Shown here piece after piece: positions 57,686 to 64,000 of a stretch of DNA of 64,000 bases. Source of the stretch: PFJX01 sp044227325 (GTDB lineage Bacteria > Pseudomonadota > Gammaproteobacteria > Burkholderiales > Thiobacillaceae). The position numbers and the translations under genes were made by a program. The DNA is taken from assembly GCA_044227325.1 (NCBI GenBank), contig JBGAFI010000007.1, positions 1-64,000 on the forward strand. Direction: 5' to 3'. Position 1 is the stretch's first letter, and every line of letters begins with the position of its first letter. A model generated the notes under the pieces. It was given only the letters and a program-made list of their open reading frames with translations. It did no database searches and was not told the origin of the DNA.

Positions 57686-57835
57686 GCCAAGTAGTCGGCC
57701 AAAGCCGACCTTGAGTTTCTGACCCGTATCGGCCTGCTAAGCGCCATATAGCAGCTATTCCCACAGCATGCCGAATCACTACTAGCAGTTTTAAGTCATA
57801 TAATGAAAAAAAATTAAGGGACTTAGGGGGCGTAG

Positions 57836-58948
57836 TTGGATACAACAACTGGATCGTCAGGTAGTAACCCTCTCGCCGCAGCACAGCGAGAGACGGTTGG
57901 TGCACAAACGTTCGAGAAGTACGAATACCAATACCACTGGGCGCTCTGCCGAATTCTTGGTGCTCACGAAAACTCTGACGATTACGTTGTCTTTATAGAG
58001 CTGCATGAGGACGTGGTGTTGGCGACTTCGACCGATGAATCCGTCGCACGGTTTGAATTCAATCAGGTCAAAAATGTCAGCGCTACACCCTGGAACCAGA
58101 AGAAATTGACTTCGGTCCCAAAGGCCACCACCAAAAAAGTTACAAACTCAATTCTTGGGAAAATGCTTCAAGGGGTTCGTAAAAAGCCCTTTGTCGAAAA
58201 GCTGAGTTCGCTCGATTTAGTTGCGACCTGCGGCTTCAACCTGCCTCCTAAAAAGGATGGCCTAAAGCTCTCAATCATTTCGATTGGTGAACTCCACGAT
58301 GACTGCCTGAAAGACATCCAGGCTGCAATCGACAAGGAGCTTGGCACCTACCCCATCCCTAAAACCTTGAGGTTCATTACACCCGATCTACCTGCCTCCG
58401 GCTTTCAGGATGTAGCTATTGGCCGAATTTCCAAGCTTGTCGACGTGAAAGCTCCTGGGGCTAAGTGCAACGCATCAACAATCTATCGCGTGCTAATTGA
58501 CGACTTGCATCGCAAGGGAACTGTGGCGTTTGACTTTACTGAATGGAACAACCTCGTAAAGAACAAAGGAACCACTCACAGCGACGTTGAGAGAATTATT
58601 TCGTCATACACGGAAAGCAAGGGTATTGAGGCCTTTTTGCAGGACTTCGAAGATATCCTTAAAGATTTGGAACTGAAATCAAACAAGCGCATTCAGGTTC
58701 GCAGAGCTTTTGAGCGCTACCACAATGCAGTGCGGCTGGAGCGCACCTTGATTGCAATTGACAACCATCAAGCAGTCAATGATGCGGTGGAACGCAACTT
58801 TGAATCATTCGAAGAACAAGGGGTGAAAGAGTTTATGGAGCAGGCATTAGCGTCCTTGCCCGAGACGACCCAAAAGAACCTTGTCGATTTGGAATCAACT
58901 CAGGCCGCGATCATCTACGAGCTGTTGAGCAAATGCCATGAAAAATGA
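57836..58948 (+). CDS. DUF4297 (Cap4-like) endonuclease, Lamassu LmuA-like
   Basis: A 370-residue product with a TTG start behind AGGGGG. The N-terminal DUF4297 nuclease domain reads RETVGAQTFEKYEYQYHWAL, FIELHEDVVLA and FEFNQVKN; the acidic residues and Q-x-K form the PD-(D/E)XK-type active site near residues 55-79. The C-terminal half is helical with no SAVED sensor domain, which argues against a CBASS Cap4. Followed after 53 bases by a Rad50-like ATPase, it fits the nuclease effector LmuA of two-gene Lamassu systems, which degrade DNA on phage or plasmid sensing. Lower GC than the ICE backbone. Confidence 0.78.
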   Translation: MDTTTGSSGSNPLAAAQRETVGAQTFEKYEYQYHWALCRILGAHENSDDYVVFIELHEDVVLATSTDESVARFEFNQVKNVSATPWNQKKLTSVPKATTKKVTNSILGKMLQGVRKKPFVEKLSSLDLVATCGFNLPPKKDGLKLSIISIGELHDDCLKDIQAAIDKELGTYPIPKTLRFITPDLPASGFQDVAIGRISKLVDVKAPGAKCNASTIYRVLIDDLHRKGTVAFDFTEWNNLVKNKGTTHSDVERIISSYTESKGIEAFLQDFEDILKDLELKSNKRIQVRRAFERYHNAVRLERTLIAIDNHQAVNDAVERNFESFEEQGVKEFMEQALASLPETTQKNLVDLESTQAAIIYELLSKCHEK

Positions 58949-59001
58949 GCCGACCATCGACAACTTCAAACTGCTGATTAGAAATCTCAGGACAAAGCAG
59001 C

Positions 59002-60753
59002 ATGAAATACTTAGCATTCAAACGACTGGTAGTAGCGTCCGATACCCTAAAGTCCGGAAATCAGTTCGAGTTCAAACCCCGCTTCAACCTAATAACGGCG
59101 AACGACAATAGTTTTGGAAAATCAACTCTAGCCAAATTGCTGTTCTGGACATTGGGTGGAGACCCGGTGCTGGATGTCACATGGACATCGTTTGATGTTC
59201 GCTGCTTGGTTGATTTCAGTGTTGGCAACGAGACCTATCAGGCTGGACGATACGGAAATATAATGTTCCTCCGTCGTCCGAATGACCAATGGGAAAAATT
59301 CCCCAAGATCACTGGCGCGTACTCAGAGGCATTTGCCGAAATCGTTGGTTTTGAGGCCCTGTTACCAAACAGGAGCGATGCAACCAAACTTGAAACCCCT
59401 CCCCCTGCTTTCTACTTCCTGCCTTTCTACGTAGATCAGCAGCGCAGTTGGTCTGAAGCATGGAATGGCTTCATCAATCTTGAGCAATATTCCAAGTGGC
59501 AAAAGACCATCATCGAATATCACACAGGATATTTGTTGCCCGAATTTTTCACGTTCGAAGAGCAAATTGCAGCTCGGAACCTTGAGAAAAAAACGGCAGA
59601 GGTCGAGGTCAGGAGGATTGAGACTGCGATTGAGGTAGTCAAAATGTACCTGCCGACATCGAGCAAAACCGTTGCCCTATCAAAGGGAGAGTTCGACACC
59701 CTCGCAGCCGAGGTTTCTGAAGACATCGCAAAACTTCAAGCTAAGCAAGAAGAACTGCTTGGGACGATTGCCGAAATCCAAACGGAACGCCTCTATTCGC
59801 AGAGTCAGCTTGATCTGGCGAAGCTGGCATCTGCTGAGCTTGAAAAGGATTACACCTTCTCTGTCGAATGTGTCGAAGGCGAGTCCCTGCTTTGCCCGCT
59901 ATGTGGAACCGTACACGACAACTCGTCACCAAAGCGGGCCTCAATCCTCGCTGATAAGGACGAGGCAGACAGCCAGATAATTCAGCTCCGTGGAAAGATC
60001 GAGCACCTAGACAAAAAACTGGCCAAAAGTCAGGACCGGCTTGAGAGCACGCGTTCTGAAATTGAGGCCATCAACAACAAATACAAACCGCTTGAACCCT
60101 CGGAAACGACTGACACAGAGGCAAGCGCAGCCGAATCATCATTCCTAGACAGCATCGCATCTCGTGCAGTCCAGAAGCATGTGCAACGAACGATGGAGAC
60201 CAAGACGGCCCTGATTCGAACCATCAAGTCCACGAACAGAAACTTGAGGGCCGAACAGAAAAAGCTACTGACTAAGGAAGAGCGGGAAGATCTGGATGCC
60301 GCGTTCAAAGACTCCTTGGCCAAGTATGTTGATGATCTGACGGCCCAAGGCGTCAATTTGTCACCGGTCGAGTCCCCTCTTGATTACAAGAAGCTCTACG
60401 GAAGCGGTGGAGCGGCGGAAAGCACCCGTGGCATCCTGGCCTACTACATGTCCGTTATCCGACAGGCGTACAAAGCAGAGAACGAGGCCTTTTCGGCTGT
60501 TGTGATTGACACTCCGAATCAACAGGAGCAAGCCGATTTCAACTACGAAAAGATCCTCAAGTTCCTGATGGAAAACGTTCCTTCAAACGCACAACTCATT
60601 TTGTGCGCCATGAATCGCAGCGAAATCCAGAGCTACAAGAGTGCTGCACACGTTATTGAGCTGGACGAGAAGAAGATTCTCAGAGACACGAAGTACGACG
60701 AATGCCGAGCTTTGCTCAACTTCGACGGATCAATTGTAGAAGCCGCAACCTAA
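59002..60753 (+). CDS. Rad50/SMC-like ATPase, Lamassu LmuB-like
   Basis: A 583-residue ATPase. Walker A variant NDNSFGKSTLAKLLFW (around 35-50), long coiled coils (about 180-290 and 310-400) meeting at a zinc-hook-like CPLCGTVHD (298-301), and a C-terminal ATPase lobe with Walker B AVVIDTPNQQEQ (D503). It would sense DNA structures and release the nuclease encoded upstream. It is shorter than many LmuB proteins; the ABC-3C ATPase family is a close alternative. No third component (LmuC or middle component) of credible size is present. Confidence 0.78.
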   Translation: MKYLAFKRLVVASDTLKSGNQFEFKPRFNLITANDNSFGKSTLAKLLFWTLGGDPVLDVTWTSFDVRCLVDFSVGNETYQAGRYGNIMFLRRPNDQWEKFPKITGAYSEAFAEIVGFEALLPNRSDATKLETPPPAFYFLPFYVDQQRSWSEAWNGFINLEQYSKWQKTIIEYHTGYLLPEFFTFEEQIAARNLEKKTAEVEVRRIETAIEVVKMYLPTSSKTVALSKGEFDTLAAEVSEDIAKLQAKQEELLGTIAEIQTERLYSQSQLDLAKLASAELEKDYTFSVECVEGESLLCPLCGTVHDNSSPKRASILADKDEADSQIIQLRGKIEHLDKKLAKSQDRLESTRSEIEAINNKYKPLEPSETTDTEASAAESSFLDSIASRAVQKHVQRTMETKTALIRTIKSTNRNLRAEQKKLLTKEEREDLDAAFKDSLAKYVDDLTAQGVNLSPVESPLDYKKLYGSGGAAESTRGILAYYMSVIRQAYKAENEAFSAVVIDTPNQQEQADFNYEKILKFLMENVPSNAQLILCAMNRSEIQSYKSAAHVIELDEKKILRDTKYDECRALLNFDGSIVEAAT

Positions 60754-60824
60754 TCTGACGGGTTCCCGTTCCTTAGTTTCCTGCCGCCATCCCGATAGCT
60801 TAGTTCCCAGGTTGGTGTGGCACC

Positions 60825-62438
60825 TTACGAGAGCACCTGCTTTAATGTCTCTTCAGCGTCTTCCCTTGCAGAAGTCAGCGCCCTTGGTTGATACCAAGCC
60901 TTTGTTTTCGGGCTTAGATACTGGTCCAAGAACATGGCAGACATCTGCGGATTCATGTTCGCTTCGGCAGTCTCATGCAGGAACTCAACGAGAGCTATCT
61001 CCTTGTTGATTACGCAACCAATGAGATGTTCGAACTCCTCGATCGATGTCAGCAGTATGTTCTTCAGGGGGAGCCTTGATAGTTGTTCGAATGTCGGCCA
61101 CGAGGACTTTTTCGCCGCTGGGTTGAATGCATCATCGTGAAACAATCTTCTCAAATGTTCACCTGACGAAGCGTTTATGGGCTGGCTTGCGACAACTATC
61201 AGAAAATCCTCAGTTGCTCGGGTGCAATCCCATTCCGGCGCATCAATCACTCGAATATGGTCGCTTACCTGCCAGCCTTGGCGCATGGCTTCGAGCACTC
61301 TTTTCAGTTCACGCCAAACAAGTGGCGCCCGATCGGTTGTGGTCAACTGATCAGAATAGGTCATCAGTTTTGATTCGATGAAGATGTTTGTGTTGCCGTG
61401 AGTGATGACTGCCTCAACTGCTTTTTTGTCGCCGCCAACCTTCGCCTTGTACGCCGCTTCACCCAGGTACTGGATGCCGGCCTCATCTATCAGTTCCAGG
61501 ACGTATTGCTCGAACACCTTGCTGAAATCTTGGGTGTAGGCCTGTCCACGTTCTGAAAGCCTTCTGTGTACAGCTGATTCCATACCGCGAGCGAAGATAA
61601 GAGGGTGCCAAACCCTGACCTGATTGTTTGCCACTCTCAACAGGGGGAATTTCGTTAGCCAAGGTATCTCCCTCGGTTCATCCAACGGCCTTGCTGGATG
61701 GCCTTCCGCCAGCCTTAAGCGAAGTTCCTTTCGTAATTCCAGTCTCAGGCCTGGCAGGTCTCTGGTGAACTCATTCACGAATGAGGAGAAGGAGTCTCCA
61801 AAGTGCTCCTGTAGTGGTCTGAAATAATCGAGATTGTAGACAGAAGATCCATTGATAGCCGGTGCATGCAGGACGTAGCAGATGCATATGAAGCTCTCAG
61901 GCGACATGCCAAATCGCTCAATAAAGAGCTTGCGCGATGGGTGGTCACCGTCTAGCCGCGCAAGCAGCGCTGGCCACCGGATGAAGTCAAATTTGATGGC
62001 CCTTTGGAACAGAAGTTGTGGTTGCACGTACGAGCGCAACATCAGGTAGATGTTATCGATGAGTCTAGAGTTACCCCTTGTGTTGTATTTGCCGTCTTGT
62101 GCATTCCATAAATCGGCGCAGCACCTATCGAAGACATTTGGTGGGCAACTGCTTCTGCTGACCATTGGACTCATTTTGTCCTCAAGGACCAGTTTGATCA
62201 GAAGTAAAACAATCCAAGGCAGAACTGAAAGTTGATCAGGCATGCTTTTGTTGTTCACGCTATCCAAGCGGAGCAGGGCATGTTCAACAATGGATATGAC
62301 TGAGTACGGGCGCAGCCGATTCCTGATAGTCTTTGTGGCCTCTTCGTAAGACGCTGAAACCGATGCCAAGGAGGTATTTGATGCGTCGGTCAATTCGTCT
62401 GATTGGCCTTGCCAACTTCGCGCTTCATCTTCCGCCAT
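60825..62438 (-). CDS. Unknown 537-residue protein with a PD-(D/E)XK-like motif
   Basis: Not recognised. From the ATG at 62438 it overlaps the end of the thermonuclease gene by 49 bases. The N-terminal 300 residues are helical (LPWIVLLLIKLVL, IYLMLRSYVQPQLLF). Near 340-357 it reads KKAVEAVITHGNTNIFIESK, with spacing like the E...E-x-K active site of restriction-fold nucleases, followed by MTYSDQLTTTDRAPLVWREL. No signal peptide. Convergent with the Lamassu-like genes. A defence or DNA-processing role is suggested by location only. Confidence 0.7.
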   Translation of the reverse strand: MAEDEARSWQGQSDELTDASNTSLASVSASYEEATKTIRNRLRPYSVISIVEHALLRLDSVNNKSMPDQLSVLPWIVLLLIKLVLEDKMSPMVSRSSCPPNVFDRCCADLWNAQDGKYNTRGNSRLIDNIYLMLRSYVQPQLLFQRAIKFDFIRWPALLARLDGDHPSRKLFIERFGMSPESFICICYVLHAPAINGSSVYNLDYFRPLQEHFGDSFSSFVNEFTRDLPGLRLELRKELRLRLAEGHPARPLDEPREIPWLTKFPLLRVANNQVRVWHPLIFARGMESAVHRRLSERGQAYTQDFSKVFEQYVLELIDEAGIQYLGEAAYKAKVGGDKKAVEAVITHGNTNIFIESKLMTYSDQLTTTDRAPLVWRELKRVLEAMRQGWQVSDHIRVIDAPEWDCTRATEDFLIVVASQPINASSGEHLRRLFHDDAFNPAAKKSSWPTFEQLSRLPLKNILLTSIEEFEHLIGCVINKEIALVEFLHETAEANMNPQMSAMFLDQYLSPKTKAWYQPRALTSAREDAEETLKQVLS

Positions 62439-62902
62439 GACCAAGGCGGAACCGGTTCAGGCTCAGCCCACAGTCCTGACTTCGATGACCGTGCCATATC
62501 CTCAGCTGAAGCGTATGCAGATTGGTCCTCCGTTGATTGCTCCCGTGCATACTCTTTGTAGTGCCATGCGAGGCCGCGCCGAACCTGCTCAAGGTTCGCG
62601 TCCTCGCCACCAACTATGATCTTACCAACGAGGCGACCGTACTTGTCTCGCTTGTTCCACTCGACATTTACTGTTTGGCCATAGGCCAAGTCTGAGAGTG
62701 ATTTCTTCGAGACGCTGCCGAAAGGTTGTGCTTTTTCCGGAGCGTCGATTCCGGCCAGCCTGATCTTGTGCTGAGTGTTCTGGGCGCCCAAAACCGTGAC
62801 GGTATCACCATCGGTAACGCCTACGACCTTGCCTGTGAGGATGTCAGCTGAGGCAGTTAGCCAGGAAACCGAAAGCAATATGCCAAGAAGCAAATTCTTC
62901 AC
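62390..62902 (-). CDS. Secreted thermonuclease (SNase) family protein
   Basis: A 170-residue product; the GTG at 62902 is preferred because GGAGGTGGGAA precedes it and the GTG overlaps the stop of the upstream gene (GTGA). Signal peptide (VKNLLLGILLSVSWLTASA), then the SNase OB-fold with DGDTVTVL, IRLAGIDAPE and RDKYGRLVGKI, so the calcium- and phosphate-binding Asp, Arg and Glu residues are conserved. It is predicted to cut DNA or RNA in the periplasm or outside. Middle gene of a three-gene minus-strand unit. Confidence 0.9.
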   Translation of the reverse strand: MKNLLLGILLSVSWLTASADILTGKVVGVTDGDTVTVLGAQNTQHKIRLAGIDAPEKAQPFGSVSKKSLSDLAYGQTVNVEWNKRDKYGRLVGKIIVGGEDANLEQVRRGLAWHYKEYAREQSTEDQSAYASAEDMARSSKSGLWAEPEPVPPWSWRKMKREVGKANQTN

Positions 62903-63459
62903 TTCCCACCTCCACAAATGTTTTCGCATGGAATGCCATCCTCGTCACGGTCAAAGTCGGTTCGGCCGCACTGTTTCAGATAGAACATCGCCTCTTCACA
63001 GCTTTGTATTTGTTTACAGTATCGAGGGCCACGACAAGTGAACTTGGCCTTCGCTGCCCAGATGCCCAAGCCAGTTTTCTTGGCACTGTCCTCTGCAATG
63101 ACATAAGCGGTTTCGTCACAGCCACCAGGCCAGACCTTGGCCATGCCGGAGCGGACCTGTTCAAGGCCGAGGTTCCAACCATCGTCACGGATCAGTTCGG
63201 CGATCGGCGTGCCGCTCATGTCACGGCTATCCATCAGCACGCGAATAGTCCCATGTATTTCCTTCCGAAGCGCATCCCGAGATTGCACACCGAGTTTGTC
63301 AACTTTGGCAGGGGCCTCGATACAGAAAATTTTGACCGGACCCGAATAGGCCTCAGCTTTCAGCAAGCATGTTTGGCCGTCAGAGCAATCCTGGATGTCA
63401 TCAGCGATTGCCCCCAAGGGCAGCGTCAGGAATGCGAGGGCAGTAAACAATGTTTTCAC
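62899..63459 (-). CDS. Secreted degenerate SNase-like protein with Excalibur domain
   Basis: A 186-residue product with signal peptide (MKTLFTALAFLTLPLGAIA). The middle resembles an SNase fold (VKIFCIEAPAKVD, RKEIHGTIRVLMDSRD, GLEQVRSGMAKVW), but the catalytic Arg-Leu-x-Gly-Ile-Asp-Ala-Pro-Glu block has lost its Arg and final Glu, and the second Arg is absent. The C-terminus is an Excalibur calcium-binding motif (DFDRDEDGIPCENIC). It probably binds rather than cleaves. It overlaps the active thermonuclease gene by four bases, implying a paired function. Confidence 0.85.
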   Translation of the reverse strand: MKTLFTALAFLTLPLGAIADDIQDCSDGQTCLLKAEAYSGPVKIFCIEAPAKVDKLGVQSRDALRKEIHGTIRVLMDSRDMSGTPIAELIRDDGWNLGLEQVRSGMAKVWPGGCDETAYVIAEDSAKKTGLGIWAAKAKFTCRGPRYCKQIQSCEEAMFYLKQCGRTDFDRDEDGIPCENICGGGK

Positions 63460-63488
63460 GTCTCTCCCGAATCTTCTTGTCCCGCTAT

Positions 63489-63725
63489 TTATGACCGAAA
63501 CCTTACCACGGTAGGCGTGGGCTTGGGACGTTCACGGAATCTGGAATGCTGTTCCTCAGTATCAATTGCTGAGGATTTGTATGCCGGCTGCTCCCGCCTA
63601 AAGAACGTGCCGAACGTGTAGGGGCTTGGGACGATAGCCACGTACAAAGGCCCCACGATAGATATTGAGTAGTACGCAAACTTCCCCTTTATCACCTTTC
63701 CGGGTGTGGCCGTAATTCCCTTCAT
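63489..63725 (-). CDS. Possible small hypothetical protein
   Basis: A 78-codon frame from an ATG at 63725 preceded by TACGGAGA. It contains ITATPGKVIKGKFAYYSI and IVGPLYVAIVPSPYTFG, then a basic Arg/Pro-rich end. No family recognised and no overlap with neighbours, so the support is weak. The remaining 220 bases to 63944 show nothing else that I can assign. Confidence 0.3.
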   Translation of the reverse strand: MKGITATPGKVIKGKFAYYSISIVGPLYVAIVPSPYTFGTFFRREQPAYKSSAIDTEEQHSRFRERPKPTPTVVRFRS

Positions 63726-63944
63726 TCTCCGTACCCCTATGTCATCCTTTCGGGCCGAACGCGAGACTCTTAGCGATCGGCCCACCCTTTGGATCGGCCC
63801 GTAACAATTGGATGTTGCCTGCCATCCCTTCTCCCCCTTCCGAAATGGCAGCGTGATCTTCCAATAATTCCGTCTCGTTTTTGTACGAATTTCCCGTGGT
63901 TCCGACCCCTATCGTGAGCGCACCGAAACGACAAGAACGACGGG

Positions 63945-64000
63945 ATGTACAAGCGCGCTCCCCTTTACCTACTACCGATCAGCCTGGCGATCATGGCGGG
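63945..64000 (+). CDS. Start of a secreted or membrane protein (cut by window edge)
   Basis: Reads MYKRAPLYLLPISLAIMAG from the ATG at 63945, a typical signal-peptide beginning, behind ACGACGGG. It is possibly the first of the conjugative-transfer or pilus-type genes further right in the ICE. Too short for a family call. Confidence 0.45.
   Translation, partial: MYKRAPLYLLPISLAIMA

Larger units (their letters stand above)
47412..64000. mobile_element. Integrative conjugative element, left part
   Basis: It starts after the DUF1015 gene with integrase and excisionase-like genes and continues with DUF4400, TraD and MobH relaxase genes of the SXT/PFGI-type ICE families, followed by SOS, defence and nuclease cargo. 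Composition switches from high GC in the transfer genes to visibly lower GC after about 57200. The right end is outside the window. attL should lie within about 47400-47470, but without attR its core cannot be fixed, and no tRNA gene is present there. Confidence 0.85.

Noticed and set aside
57182..57835. Retron or other structured ncRNA upstream of the defence genes
   Set aside because: No reverse transcriptase is nearby, and no long inverted repeat of the msr-msd type was found by eye.
58938..59111. 57-codon frame between the DUF4297 and ATPase genes as a missing LmuC or ABC-3C middle component
   Set aside because: Two thirds of it overlaps the ATPase gene in another frame, and it is far too short. 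It most likely reflects chance openness.
63770..63952. Minus-strand 60-codon frame near the right edge
   Set aside because: Arg/Gly/Ser-rich translation without family similarity or RBS, overlapping the start of the plus-strand signal-peptide gene.

Overview
The window looks like chromosome of a high-GC betaproteobacterium, probably Rhodocyclales/Nitrosomonadales-like. The reasons are the gene families (MlaF-type ATPase, DUF1015, betaproteobacterial-style DapC/DapD, CusCBA), the palindromic GC-rich dispersed repeats and the sigma-32 and sigma-54 promoter logic. No rRNA gene, canonical tRNA or CRISPR array was seen. The species was not identified.

Layout. 1-5000: an accessory patch, with an IS5-family element cut by the left edge, two decayed REP-associated transposases (one frameshifted), two secreted LprI/DUF1311 proteins, and small hypothetical genes that may be immunity-type relics. 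5130-11304: a beta-CASP metallo-hydrolase, an orphan MlaF-like ATPase, and ovoA followed by a C-S lyase that fits OvoB, i.e. a likely ovothiol pathway. 11363-15514: heat-shock operon grpE-dnaK-[four-helix S23 cassette]-dnaJ with two good sigma-32 promoters. 15786-27802: core metabolism and signalling (2-oxoglutarate dehydrogenase E2, TRIC channel, chemoreceptor, hydantoinase/oxoprolinase, HDOD protein, dapD, dapC, EamA transporter, VOC protein).

27866-34657 is the most interesting part: a sigma-54-controlled RNA-repair locus. Divergent rtcR faces a near-consensus -24/-12 promoter. The predicted transcript begins with an array of three, perhaps four, tRNA-like structures and then encodes an SPFH/slipin protein, RtcB ligase, an unknown low-GC protein with a HEPN-like RNxxxH motif, and RtcA cyclase. 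The array plus the embedded HEPN-like gene is my main candidate for an under-described system.

34940-47411: glycogen phosphorylase; a copper/silver efflux operon (Met/His-rich protein, cusC, a cusB-cusF fusion, a DUF559 endonuclease-like gene, cusA) in which a two-hairpin repeat family has invaded both the DUF559 3' end and the cusA coding sequence in frame; a YihY membrane protein fused to a cyclic-nucleotide-binding domain; and a DUF1015 gene.

47412-64000: the left part of an integrative conjugative element. It has a tyrosine integrase and excisionase-like gene, DUF4400 membrane protein, TraD coupling protein, MobH-type relaxase, an SOS cassette (lexA-like, umuD, umuC, SRAP), a two-gene Lamassu-like defence module (DUF4297 nuclease plus Rad50-like ATPase), and a three-gene unit of two secreted thermonuclease-like proteins and an unknown 537-residue protein. 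The element runs off the right edge and no mating-pore genes are visible. Cargo genes are clearly more AT-rich than the backbone.
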